64,000 nt of DNA from Gammaproteobacteria bacterium (GTDB lineage: Bacteria > Pseudomonadota > Gammaproteobacteria > Ga0077536): assembly GCA_016191285.1 (NCBI GenBank), contig JACPPA010000016.1, forward strand, positions 62,001 through 126,000, written 5' to 3'. Every line of letters starts with the position of its first letter. The stretch's first letter is position 1. The notes under the pieces are model-generated. The model had not been told where the DNA came from and ran no database searches. It worked only from the letters and a program-made list of their open reading frames with translations. Shown piece by piece: positions 40,616 through 49,414 of this stretch. The position numbers and the translations under genes were made by a program.

Positions 40616-43174
40616 AGCGGCTGCAGCTCCCTCGCCCCCTTCGCTGTATTCGGCCATGCCAACTAAGTCACTTTGATCGAGGTCATCCTCGCCTAGATCT
40701 CCAAGAGTCTGAATCATGGGGAGCAAGACCGGGGCAACTGCGCGGCTCAACAACCGCACATTATCCTGAAGACTGGCTTCGGCGTCTTTGTCCGCATCGC
40801 TTTTAGGTGCCGGATGCCTTTTCATTTGGTGCTGGTCATGAATAAGAGCCAAACCGATCAGCACTGCGCCAACTTCGAATTGCTTAAGCAACACGGCAGT
40901 ATTAGCTTTGCTCGCCTTGAGTTCAGTTTGTAGCGAAATGTTTTCCTCATTCAGATAGAACGTATATTCAGTTTGCTGCTTGCCATTTACCTCGTCTGAA
41001 TCTTCGAATAAATCGAGGCACCCGAAATCGTCGTTGAAATGCTCACGCCATTTAAGGTCTGTTCTCGTAAGTCGGATTACTTTCGGTAGTGCAATACCCC
41101 CACGACCGTCTGGCGTAGGACCCGGCTTCTCCCCGGGAGAGTTCGGTTTTACGGATGGTCCAGCGGGTTTCCCAATCTGGGCGGCAGCTACTTGGAGAAC
41201 AAACGTGTTCTTAAAAGACCGCTGCATTACGTCATCTTCAACTATCGCGTCGTAGGTCAGCAGCTCGCCAGGATTTACATTAGCAGGCAGATCAAACGAG
41301 AGAGACGCCCGACCACGCACGAGATTAGGGCCGTTAAATGAAAGAATGGGTTCCGAGCCATCTTTCACCCTACGACTAAAAATAAAACTTCCGGGATCAT
41401 ACTTACGCGTGAAATAGGTATCTTCAGCGTCTGTCGTGAATGTTATTCGGCACCGTTGCTCGAGATGAGCGAAACGTTTAAGTACAAATTCGGGCTCTTT
41501 ACCCGTAAAGTGAAAAAAAGTGGGATGTGAGTGGAGTGTCGGCGGCATCGGGTCGGGCTGGACACTTTCAGGTTTGAAAGGTGTTGATAGACGTTCTCCC
41601 TTAGCAAATAATTTCGCCAGCGTAGGTGAGCTCTTCAATATGTGCTTAAGTACTGACTCGAGCGGCTTGTTGTCACTGAGCTGTTCAGATAAGTCCTGCT
41701 GTGCTCGTCGGTTACGCAGTTCGCGCAGCCCTGGGTGGTCGTGTAGCGCCTCTTCGAGATTACGTTCAAGTTCCGTGAAGAGGGGCGATTCCTCGGCGAC
41801 GCGATCTCGACTACTCATGAACAGATCGTCCCGCTCATTAGCATCGAGAGACGAGCAGTCGACGACTACCAATAAATCCCTCGCCAATCGTTGCAGACCG
41901 ACCCGCTTCCTAGCAAAGATGGAGGCCTTAATGTCTGCGTGAGCTTGGCCATTTACCGTGAAGATAACCCCTTCATTCGAGCGATAAGTTGCGCCTCGGC
42001 CTGGTTTGAACGCGAAAACTCGCGCTATTAGCTGTCGACCGCGGATCGTGATGGGCATGCTAATAGGTGGCGCGTCCTCAAGGTTGTCGCTCTTTTGTAA
42101 ACGAGCGAATAGCCCGCTCATCGTTGTGGTCTGCTCTGATGCCCCTTTTTCACCGACTCCATGGGCACGTTTGCGGCACTCATGCATGCGAATGGGAAGC
42201 GCCGGATCTGGCAGCAGCAAGTCGAGTTTATACAACAGCCCGTCGCGACGAATGATATTACCGGTGCTCTTTAACTGGTAGGCGTAGAGCTTCATTAACG
42301 TCCCCCATTCGACAGCACGTTGGTATGCGTCGTCCCCTTTGGGGAACAATGGCATCGAAGGAGCCATAAAGTGGAGCACTTCCCCGTTACGCGGATTCTC
42401 GCTGGCCCCCAAAGGTGCAAGATACGTCAACACTGGAATCTTACTGTTTGCAGTCGCTTCTTCGCGGCGAACGATTGTGAATCCCCAGTGCTCGTCGGTT
42501 ATATTCTTTGGGTAGGAATGAGACACACTGGCCGCCCCAATTAATTTGGGGTGGCGCCTTGATACGACGAGTTGAAGCTTATTGATTCCACAGTGTCGGA
42601 TAGCACCGCTGCCGCCCTGGCAGAACTTCCCTTGAACGAAGGCTACAGACGCTTTATTCCGCTTACCAAGCGAAACAAAAGTGGAGGGAAACGCCGACGG
42701 TGTATGTCCTTCACCAAGGTCCGCAATATTGACCGAGGGCTTGGTATGCGACGTCGAACCCGGCGCTTCCGTCGTGAAGATTGAAATGTTCTCAGCAGTC
42801 TGAGTGCGAAAACTAGTAGACCAATCCTCAACGCGGCCCCCGGATGTGGTCAGTTTTTCGTGATTCTCAATGAACCTAGCAACTGCGGCACGGATGGATG
42901 GTGGAGCCTCGGGGCTTTCAGGGTCAATTCCGGCAAGCAGGCATTTCAGTGTGAGAACGGCATCAATCGAATTGATGGCCTTTTCATTGAGGGCAAAGTC
43001 CGCTCGTCCCTGTTGTCCACCTGCCTGGGACCAATTAAGCTGGTTGTTGCCGTAGTAGCGCCAACATTTGGGATCGTCCCAATATTCGGCTTTTCTGAGA
43101 ATCGTTATTACGTCGGCTTCGGCGTCTGCATGGATCAATTGTTCGCAAAGCTCTTGGGCGGCATCCGTTGGCAT
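40610..43174 (-). CDS. Large GHKL (MORC/MutL-like) ATPase, probable restriction-type partner of the methyltransferase
   Basis: An 854-residue protein. The GHKL boxes are DFALNEKAINSIDA (59-72; N box), NIADLGEGHTP (149-159; G1) and GKFCQGGSGAIRHCG (182-196; G2). A following domain has TVNGQAHADIKASIFARKRV and LLVVVDCSSLDANERDDLFM, like the S5-type transducer segment of MutL/MORC proteins; the C-terminal half has no named domain. MORC-like GHKL ATPases are described in restriction-modification-like operons. The ATG follows AAGGGG. It is convergent with the methyltransferase and overlaps its end by six bases, and follows an 87-residue gene. A nuclease domain was not found, so the mechanism is open. 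Confidence 0.72.
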   Translation of the reverse strand: MPTDAAQELCEQLIHADAEADVITILRKAEYWDDPKCWRYYGNNQLNWSQAGGQQGRADFALNEKAINSIDAVLTLKCLLAGIDPESPEAPPSIRAAVARFIENHEKLTTSGGRVEDWSTSFRTQTAENISIFTTEAPGSTSHTKPSVNIADLGEGHTPSAFPSTFVSLGKRNKASVAFVQGKFCQGGSGAIRHCGINKLQLVVSRRHPKLIGAASVSHSYPKNITDEHWGFTIVRREEATANSKIPVLTYLAPLGASENPRNGEVLHFMAPSMPLFPKGDDAYQRAVEWGTLMKLYAYQLKSTGNIIRRDGLLYKLDLLLPDPALPIRMHECRKRAHGVGEKGASEQTTTMSGLFARLQKSDNLEDAPPISMPITIRGRQLIARVFAFKPGRGATYRSNEGVIFTVNGQAHADIKASIFARKRVGLQRLARDLLVVVDCSSLDANERDDLFMSSRDRVAEESPLFTELERNLEEALHDHPGLRELRNRRAQQDLSEQLSDNKPLESVLKHILKSSPTLAKLFAKGERLSTPFKPESVQPDPMPPTLHSHPTFFHFTGKEPEFVLKRFAHLEQRCRITFTTDAEDTYFTRKYDPGSFIFSRRVKDGSEPILSFNGPNLVRGRASLSFDLPANVNPGELLTYDAIVEDDVMQRSFKNTFVLQVAAAQIGKPAGPSVKPNSPGEKPGPTPDGRGGIALPKVIRLTRTDLKWREHFNDDFGCLDLFEDSDEVNGKQQTEYTFYLNEENISLQTELKASKANTAVLLKQFEVGAVLIGLALIHDQHQMKRHPAPKSDADKDAEASLQDNVRLLSRAVAPVLLPMIQTLGDLGEDDLDQSDLVGMAEYSEGGEGAAAAL

Positions 43175-43200
43175 CGAATTCCCCTTGTTATGGGTTGTAG

Positions 43201-43464
43201 TTAGAGCTTGAAGTCCACGGTGATCCGACTGCCCTGCTCTGTCATGCGCGCCTTCAGCGCCTCAATCTCTTTGGTCAGTGCGGAGACTATTTTTCTCACG
43301 TCATTATCTTCGTACTGGTAATGCGATCGGTTCCCAAGCTTGCCGATGACGCGTATAGCTTTAATCGCATTAACAGTCCTGCTTTCGGCCAATTTAACGA
43401 ATTTGTGACGTTTCTCTGGAGATAAGTTTTTCGCTGTTTCGCGCTTTTTTAGGACGACATCCAT
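43201..43464 (-). CDS. Small basic protein upstream of the GHKL ATPase
   Basis: An 87-residue protein, Lys/Arg-rich, with the segment KLAESRTVNAIKAIRVIGKL followed by NRSHYQYEDNDVRKIVSALT and a coiled-coil-like tail. Similar short proteins (NAIKAIR.IG.L.NR..Y.Y...DV.KI) occur just before large ATP-binding proteins in putative defence loci, from memory. It lies 26 bases before the ATPase gene on the same strand, so they form an operon. No function is known; it could be a regulator or complex subunit. Confidence 0.65.
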   Translation of the reverse strand: MDVVLKKRETAKNLSPEKRHKFVKLAESRTVNAIKAIRVIGKLGNRSHYQYEDNDVRKIVSALTKEIEALKARMTEQGSRITVDFKL

Positions 43465-44014
43465 TAGTAATATTCCACTTTATTGATGGTATTTATAATC
43501 GATATAACATGAAATATTTATACTCGTCAATTATAAATAATTAAAATCTCTATATTATGAGATTTAAAATCTAGTAATTTAGTGTTCTAAATTACTGCTA
43601 ATTGTCGCTTATAGTCGAATTAAAGCCAAAAAAAAGTGTGTTTAATCGAAGATGAGACCTCGAAAGAGAGCGAATTGCGGGAACCGTCGAATTGCTTCGG
43701 AATTATTAAAAGGCGGGAGAAAGCAGCGGATAGCCACAGAACGAAGAAAACCCGGCTTCGCTTAAGACTGCAGGAGCCACAATCGTGGCGGAACCCATGG
43801 CGCAGAAACTCACACTCCCAGCGCTCTCCCGGGCGAAACGCGTCCAATAGGAGTCTGAAGGCCCATTGTCTGAAATAGGCAACTCTCGCGCGAGATGGCG
43901 CCTAAGTGAAACCCCGAGCAGCTTTCCTTGGGCACCGCACTTGTTCTTGAACAAATGTTTGTGTCGTTTTAATCGCGCTTAGCTTGTGCGGGTTTGCCCT
44001 GCTAGGGCCGATTA
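43465..44014. other. AT-rich promoter region and right margin of the accessory DNA
   Basis: The first ~150 bases (43480-43640) are strongly AT-rich (repeated ATTATAAATA-like and TAATTAAAAT-like strings), in sharp contrast to the surrounding GC-rich DNA. This probably holds the promoter of the 87-residue gene and ATPase. The rest (43650-44014) has only shadow frames. No inverted or direct repeat marking an element end was recognised. Confidence 0.45.
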
Positions 44015-44517
44015 TCATTCCTTGTAAGTCTGCTCGCCGAGGTAGTCTTTCTTACCAACCTCGACGCTATTGTGGCGCAGGATGGCGTACGCGGTAGTCA
44101 CGTGAAAATAGAAATTCAGCATCACATGATCGAGCAGAAACTCTTCCCCTTCCAGCGCGGCTGCGTGATCCGTCGTTCCGCGGCATCCGCGAAATACGCT
44201 TTCGAGAAAGCGTCGAGCTACGTAATTACACGTTGAAGGGACATCCTGATTTCGACCAGACTCTGCTCGGTGTCAGGACGACTCGGCGTCTCTTGCTCTT
44301 TATCGGCAAGCCTGGCGGCACCTAGGTTGGCGGCATCGCAGGCGACCTGCTCCTGGCGGATGAAGTCGAACTGATTGGGCGTCAATCGTGCCTGTAACAG
44401 CACTTCGATCTCGAATTTCATTGTTTCGGCATGCACCGCCGCTTTGTCAAGGATTCCTCGCAGGTTCCTGAGCATGTTGCCGAACTGCGTAACAATCATC
44501 TGATGGATCATCTGCAT
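44015..44517 (-). pseudogene. DUF1993 family pseudogene
   Basis: The opening MIVTQFGNMLRNLRGILDKA, LLQARLTPNQFDFIRQEQVA and CDAANLGAARLADKE match the DUF1993 family. At about 44218 an in-frame TAG interrupts VIT-stop-LDAFSKAYFADAAERRIT, and then the frame shifts near 44165-44175 so the end reads EGEEFLLDHVMLNFYFHVTT and YAILRHNSVEVGKKDYLGEQ in another frame. One stop and one frameshift make it a decayed gene; both could also be sequencing errors. DUF1993 proteins are cytoplasmic, of unknown function. Confidence 0.75.
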
Positions 44518-44630
44518 TTCTCGATTGTATTAATGCGAAAGCGCCCGACGATCTGCGCTCTCCGATTGTTGCGAGGCGGAGAGGACCAAGTATGATTCGA
44601 CGGCCCCTTAAGGATTGTACGTAACCGCCT

Positions 44631-45413
44631 ATGCATGTGGTCTCAAGCGAGAACATTCAGTGGAAGTCGCTGGTGAACGAATCTGGCAACGGGCGGCTTG
44701 GCCTGTATATCGGCATGCCCGGTACGTATCACGTGGGTCCGCAGGCATTTCTGGTGCAGGTGTTGGATCCCGGCGGGCGAATCCGGCCGCATTTCCACGA
44801 TGTCGACCAGTTTCAGGTAGTAGTTGAAGGCGACGGCGCGATCGGCAAGCAGCCGCTGCATCCGGTCACCGCGCAATATGCTGACGCCTATACACCTTAC
44901 GGTCCCATCGTTGCCAAGGATCACGGCCTCTCGTTCTTTACCTTGCGACAATGTGCCAGCAGCGGATTGTTCGTCATGCCGGGGTCCAAATCGAAAATGC
45001 CGGGCCGTGCAGGGCGTAACCTGGCGGCGAGGTTTGTCACCGGCGAAATTCCACCCGTTGGCAGCGAGGTTATCCGTGTCGCGCTCGCCGAAGCCGATGA
45101 TGGCTTGCGGATCATCGGTCTGCGGCTTGCCGCCAATCAAAAGGCGACAGCGATGCCCCCACAAGCCGGTGGGCAGTACCTGCTCGTCTGCGGCGGCGCA
45201 TTGATTCATGAAGGACTACGGTTGCCGCCACACTCTTTGCTGTATGTGGAAGCGGGTGAAGCAACGCCGGTGTTACAAGCGGGTCCGCTAGGCGCCGAAG
45301 TGCTGATTATGCAGTTTCCAAAGCCTAGCGCACGACCCGGCTCCGATCCGCACGTGCTCGCACGCCGCGCCGCCACCGACTACGTTCTGCCCTCTACTAT
45401 TCGAATCGAATAG
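44631..45413 (+). CDS. Cupin-fold protein
   Basis: A 260-residue protein with two cupin-like halves. The first has AFLVQVLDPGGRIRPHFHDV followed by DQFQVVVEGDGAIGKQP, giving metal-binding His/His/Asp-Gln candidates; the second has QAGGQYLLVCGGALIHEGLR and LLYVEAGEATPVLQ but lacks a clear metal set. Cupins of this layout include small dioxygenases and sugar-binding proteins. No substrate can be named. It is the first intact backbone gene after the accessory region and leads toward a CPBP protease gene. Confidence 0.7.
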   Translation: MHVVSSENIQWKSLVNESGNGRLGLYIGMPGTYHVGPQAFLVQVLDPGGRIRPHFHDVDQFQVVVEGDGAIGKQPLHPVTAQYADAYTPYGPIVAKDHGLSFFTLRQCASSGLFVMPGSKSKMPGRAGRNLAARFVTGEIPPVGSEVIRVALAEADDGLRIIGLRLAANQKATAMPPQAGGQYLLVCGGALIHEGLRLPPHSLLYVEAGEATPVLQAGPLGAEVLIMQFPKPSARPGSDPHVLARRAATDYVLPSTIRIE

Positions 45414-45462
45414 TGCTGCCGATATTAAACGGCGTCGCGAGCGGTGGCCTGAGCTGGCCGCT

Positions 45463-46149
45463 ATGATGCCGAAACTAGAAGCCGACCGGCCATTATCAAC
45501 AACGTCTGCCTACCTCGTCCCGATGGCGATCTTTGTCGGCGCCACCGCACTCGAAGGATTATTCCCGTCGCCTTGGTATCCGATTGCGTACACGCTAAAA
45601 ATTGCACTCGCCACACTGGCGACCGTTTACTGCGCGCGCCGTTGGCGTCACGAAATCACACTCGACATCCGCATGCTGGGTTACGGACTCGTTGCCGGGT
45701 TATTGAGCTTCATGATCTGGGTTGGCGTCGATCCCTACACACCGCATTTCAGCGTGCTGGGCACCCGCGCGGGATTTAATCCGTTCGACGAAATTGCTAG
45801 TCCGGCATGGCGTGCCGCGTTTATCGTCGTCCGCTTGGGCGGGCTTGCCTTGCTGGTCCCGATTATCGAAGAAGTGTTCTGGCGCTCGTTTCTATTGCGC
45901 TATGTCACCAACGCCGCGCACTGGCAGACCTTGCCACTAGCGGCGTTCTCGGCGCGTGCCGTCGGCGTCGTCGCCGTGTGTTTCGCGCTGGTCCATCCGG
46001 AGTGGTTAGTCGCACTCCTCTTCGCGCTTACGATGGCACTCCTTTTACGAATCACGCAAAGTCTGTTCTGCTGCATCGTTGCGCATGCCACGACCAATCT
46101 CGCGCTCGGTGTCTTCGTATTGACCACTGGTAACTGGCAATACTGGTAA
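45463..46149 (+). CDS. CPBP family (CAAX protease-like) intramembrane protein
   Basis: A 228-residue membrane protein with about six to seven hydrophobic segments. The motif PIIEEVFWRSFLLRYV (about 128-143) supplies the Glu-Glu and Arg of CPBP/Abi proteases, VCFALVHPEWLVALLFA the first His, and CIVAHATTNLALGVF the last His. It resembles proteins annotated as CAAX prenyl protease-related. It would sit in the inner membrane; its substrate is unknown. Confidence 0.82.
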   Translation: MMPKLEADRPLSTTSAYLVPMAIFVGATALEGLFPSPWYPIAYTLKIALATLATVYCARRWRHEITLDIRMLGYGLVAGLLSFMIWVGVDPYTPHFSVLGTRAGFNPFDEIASPAWRAAFIVVRLGGLALLVPIIEEVFWRSFLLRYVTNAAHWQTLPLAAFSARAVGVVAVCFALVHPEWLVALLFALTMALLLRITQSLFCCIVAHATTNLALGVFVLTTGNWQYW

Positions 46150-46172
46150 ACATCGGCGCACCGATTTAATCG

Positions 46173-47378
46173 TCAAAGAAAAGCCTGCGGATGCGCGTGA
46201 CCGGTCAATAGCGACCCGTACAGTGCCAAGTTCGCTTCATGGCCTAAGAAGCCATGACAATTAATCGCGAGAATATCTTGATACGCAGTCTGCAACGGAT
46301 GGTCGGGCTGCAAAACGCCGCCGCCCGCCTGTAGAAAAAGCGCCTGCACCGCGTGCAGACATTCCCGCACCGCGTAACTCGTTTCCAGATTAATTTTCGC
46401 CGACGCCGCTGGCGTGAGTGATTCCCCGGCTTCGGCCGCCACGCGGATGGTTTCGCCAGCGTGATCAAGGAGCAATTCAGCACTGGCGATCTGCATTTCA
46501 GCGGTGGCGATGACGGCGTGCGCGGCGGCGGCGTCGACTTTGGCCACACCCGGTAAGGGATACGTGCCGGCCGCGCCCTTGCTCCGCAGATTGTCGACAA
46601 ACCAAGCCAGTGCAAAGCGCGCGGCGCCCAATGCGGGGCCCGCGAGATTCAACACCAACATCGGCACGAACGCCGCCCGATACAAAGCGCCGGGATTGAT
46701 CTTCGCACCGGGCGTGCGATAAGCGGTTGCATCGCCATACGACAAGAAGCGATGCGCGGGCACTTCAAGATTATCGGCGACCAAACTGATGCTGCCGGTT
46801 GCGCGCAAACCAGACACCTGCCAGTCGTCAATCTCACTGAGCACATTGCCCGGCACCAAACAGCATCCGGCATCGACGACTTCACCCGCCGAATTTTTGA
46901 CTAAGATGCCAAGCAATGCCCACTCACGCGCCGCGGCACCCGAGCAAAAGGTGAACCGGCCGCGCTCAATAAAATAGCCGTCACGCGTTTTGAGTGCTGA
47001 ATTTTTGCTGGGATTAAGCGACGCGCAAACTATCGGATCCGGATTCGTCGCAAACACTTCACTTTGCGCGCGCTCGGTCATCAGCGCGATCACCCAGTTA
47101 TGAATTTGATAAATCGCGAGTACCCACGCACTCGCCGGACACGCTTCCGCGACCCGCGCCACCAATGGCAGTACCGCGTGCATCGATAATTCAAAACCAC
47201 CGAAACGCCGCGGATTGTAGACGCGGTAAAGTCCCGCCGCGCGCATCGTGTCGATCGTCGGCGCCGGAATTTGGCGATCTACTCGCGCTTGCGCTGCGCG
47301 ATCTTTGATTTTGGCTTGAAGATTAGTAATCGCCCCATTCAAATCGGCGATCGATTGGATTGAAGTTAGCGCGGTCAT
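46173..47378 (-). CDS. Acyl-CoA dehydrogenase-fold flavin-dependent monooxygenase (HsaA/HpaH-like)
   Basis: A 401-residue protein. It begins with the helical domain PTIDTMRAAGLYRVYNPRRF, then GGFELSMHAVLPLVARVAEA and CPASAWVLAIYQIHNWVIAL, then GRFTFCSGAAAREWALLGIL, and ends in a helical bundle with LQAGGGVLQPDHPLQTAYQD. The CPASAWV and FCSGA(A)..EW patterns are typical of group D flavin monooxygenases such as HsaA and 4-hydroxyphenylacetate hydroxylase C2. These hydroxylate aromatics using reduced flavin from a partner reductase. The reductase at 43-546 is of the right type. The substrate may be a phenolic or steroid ring; this is inferred. Confidence 0.82.
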   Translation of the reverse strand: MTALTSIQSIADLNGAITNLQAKIKDRAAQARVDRQIPAPTIDTMRAAGLYRVYNPRRFGGFELSMHAVLPLVARVAEACPASAWVLAIYQIHNWVIALMTERAQSEVFATNPDPIVCASLNPSKNSALKTRDGYFIERGRFTFCSGAAAREWALLGILVKNSAGEVVDAGCCLVPGNVLSEIDDWQVSGLRATGSISLVADNLEVPAHRFLSYGDATAYRTPGAKINPGALYRAAFVPMLVLNLAGPALGAARFALAWFVDNLRSKGAAGTYPLPGVAKVDAAAAHAVIATAEMQIASAELLLDHAGETIRVAAEAGESLTPAASAKINLETSYAVRECLHAVQALFLQAGGGVLQPDHPLQTAYQDILAINCHGFLGHEANLALYGSLLTGHAHPQAFL

Positions 47379-47716
47379 TGATACGCTTCCGATGGTGGGC
47401 GCGTGCGAATGTTAAGGGGAACGACCGCGCTTGTATCTAGTGTCCTGAGCCGAATGATTCATAAATCGACGCTCGGATTTTGTGGGAGCGGCTTTAGCCG
47501 CGAATGATCCTTGATAAAGATTCGAAGCTCAAAGCGGCTCCCACATGGCGAGGCGGTACAGCACTTTCAACCGCTGTTCGAAAGTCCTTGGATTTTGCAG
47601 TGAATTTCCGATCAAACTCTTCTTGTGTTTAAGGTCTCCTTAAGAAGCACTGCTTAAGGTGTGCGCCATCGACGGTGGCCAAGCCCCGTCATCAACGAAC
47701 AATCGAGAGGTGCGTA
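47379..47716. other. Intergenic region with REP-like repeat before the DegP-type gene
   Basis: About 340 bases with no gene, between divergent monooxygenase and protease genes. It contains the REP-like inverted repeat listed separately and a shorter inverted repeat CTTAAG-N9-CTTAAG (near 47638-47658). Promoters for both neighbours are expected here, but no convincing consensus was recognised. Confidence 0.4.
47481..47545. repeat. REP-like inverted repeat
   Basis: TGTGGGAGCGGCTTTAGCCG at 47481 is followed, after a short gap, by GATTCGAAGCTCAAAGCGGC and TCCCACA. The same right half recurs at 53480-53504 and 53750-53772. Such TGTGGGAGCGGCTTTAGCCG elements are typical extragenic palindromes of pseudomonad- and xanthomonad-like genomes. 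Confidence 0.7.
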
Positions 47717-49192
47717 ATGAACCATAAGAAAGCCATTTCCATCGCCATTGCCGTCGGCGTGCTCGGCATGGCAGGAACCTATTACCAACGCGAACTGAGT
47801 CCGGTGGCAGTGGCGACTGCTGAACCCACTGTCGCCGTGGCGAATCCGCGCATGGCGTTGCCAGATTTCACCGACTTGGTCACCCAGACCTCGCCGGCCG
47901 TGGTCAGTGTGCGCGTCACGCACATGGTGCCGACCAAATTCCAAGGTGGCGGACCGCGCGGATTTGATGGCGATGATCCGATGTCGGAACTGTTCAAGCG
48001 CTTTGGTGCGCCGCGCGGTTGGCGACGGCAGGGTCCGGGTCAAGGCGAAGGTGACGGACCGATCGCGCGCGGCGAAGGCTCAGGCTTCATTATCACCCCG
48101 GACGGTTACATCATGACCAACGCGCATGTAGTTGCCGAGGCTGACGAAGTTCAAGTCCAACTCGCCGACAAACGTGAACTCAAGGCGAAAGTGATCGGTG
48201 TCGATCCGACCAGCGATGTGGCGGTGATCAAGATCGCGGCCACCGGTCTGCCAACGTTGAAAATCGGCAGTCCGGATAACCTCAAGGTCGGCGAATGGGT
48301 CATCGCGATCGGGTCGCCGTTTGGTTTCGATCACACGGTGAGCGCCGGCGTGGTGAGCGCCAAGATGCGTGCACTTCCAGACGGCGGCAATGTGCCGTTT
48401 ATCCAAACCGATGTCGCGATCAATCCCGGTAACTCGGGGGGGCCGTTGATCAATCTGCGCGGCGAAGTGGTGGGCATGAATGCCCAGATCTACAGCAATA
48501 GTGGTGGTTACATGGGGCTGTCGTTTGCCATCCCGATTGATCTGGCCATGAACATCCAAACTCAGCTCGTGCAGCACGGCAAGGTCACGCGCGGACGGCT
48601 CGGGGTGATGGTGCAGACCATCGACCAGCAACTCGCCGATTCGTTTGGCTTGAAGAAACCGGAAGGCGCACTGGTCAGCGAAGTCCAACCCGACGCGCCA
48701 GCGGCCAAAGCCGGGATTCGCGCCGGCGATGTCATCCTGACCGTGGACGGCACACCGATCGACGACTCCGCTGCGTTGTCACGCCTAATCACCGGCAAGA
48801 CGCCGGGCGCCACGGTCGACATCCGTTTAATCCGGAACGGCAAGACCGAAGAGATTAAAGTTGCGTTAGGTGAAATGGATGGCGGCCCGACTGTCGCGAG
48901 TAACGAGCAAGGTCCGAGTAGTGGCGCAGGACGATTGGGTGCCGTGGTCCGGCCTCTCGATGAAGACGCCAAGCGTGAACTTGGCGCCGACCACGGTGTG
49001 GTGGTAGAACAATCCGGCGGCGCGGCGGCCAAAGCCGGGATCCGCGCTGGGGATGTCATCCTCTCAGTGAATACCAAGCCGGTGAAAAGTCCCGAACAAT
49101 TGCGGAGTCTGCTCGACCAGGCGCCGGATCATGTCGCACTGTTGGTGCGCCGTGACAACAACGAAATCTTTGTGCCGGTGAAACTCGGCTGA
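47717..49192 (+). CDS. DegP/DegQ (MucD-like) periplasmic serine protease
   Basis: A 491-residue Do-family protease from the ATG at 47717. It has a signal-anchor-like N-terminus (KKAISIAIAVGVLGMAGTYY). The catalytic triad is visible: His in YIMTNAHVVAEADEV (about 135), Asp in VDPTSDVAVIKI (about 167) and Ser in VAINPGNSGGPLINLRGE (about 239). Two PDZ domains follow, each with AAKAGIRAGDVIL (about 335 and 445). It degrades or refolds misfolded envelope proteins in the periplasm. Length and layout are normal. Confidence 0.93.
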   Translation: MNHKKAISIAIAVGVLGMAGTYYQRELSPVAVATAEPTVAVANPRMALPDFTDLVTQTSPAVVSVRVTHMVPTKFQGGGPRGFDGDDPMSELFKRFGAPRGWRRQGPGQGEGDGPIARGEGSGFIITPDGYIMTNAHVVAEADEVQVQLADKRELKAKVIGVDPTSDVAVIKIAATGLPTLKIGSPDNLKVGEWVIAIGSPFGFDHTVSAGVVSAKMRALPDGGNVPFIQTDVAINPGNSGGPLINLRGEVVGMNAQIYSNSGGYMGLSFAIPIDLAMNIQTQLVQHGKVTRGRLGVMVQTIDQQLADSFGLKKPEGALVSEVQPDAPAAKAGIRAGDVILTVDGTPIDDSAALSRLITGKTPGATVDIRLIRNGKTEEIKVALGEMDGGPTVASNEQGPSSGAGRLGAVVRPLDEDAKRELGADHGVVVEQSGGAAAKAGIRAGDVILSVNTKPVKSPEQLRSLLDQAPDHVALLVRRDNNEIFVPVKLG

Positions 49193-49231
49193 TCCACGGC
49201 TGCCTCAAGAAGAACGTTGGCGAAGTAGTTG

Positions 49232-49276
49232 CCCCCCCTCTCCCCTTGCGGGAGAGGGCTGGGGTGAGGGGAAAAA
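49232..49276. repeat. G/C-rich dispersed intergenic repeat
   Basis: CCCCTCTCCCCTTGCGGGAG followed by AGGGCTGGGGTGAGGGG forms an imperfect hairpin just after the degP-type gene. A near copy lies inside hsdM (36011-36052), and a partial reverse form occurs near 60400-60422. Such elements are scattered in many Proteobacteria genomes. Confidence 0.6.
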
Positions 49277-49414
49277 CATCGGCGATGTGACATCGCGCCC
49301 CGCATACCCTAACCCTCTACGGCGCGCGGAGAGGGGACGAATGGCCTCGTCGTTTAGACGCCTAATCTGCTATGCTGCGGCGCAGTAGCTCCCGCGTCGT
49401 TCAGTCGAAACTTC

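Noticed and set aside
43636-43954. Short frames on both strands right of the ATPase operon
   Set aside because: Low similarity to real proteins, no ribosome sites, and overlap with each other.
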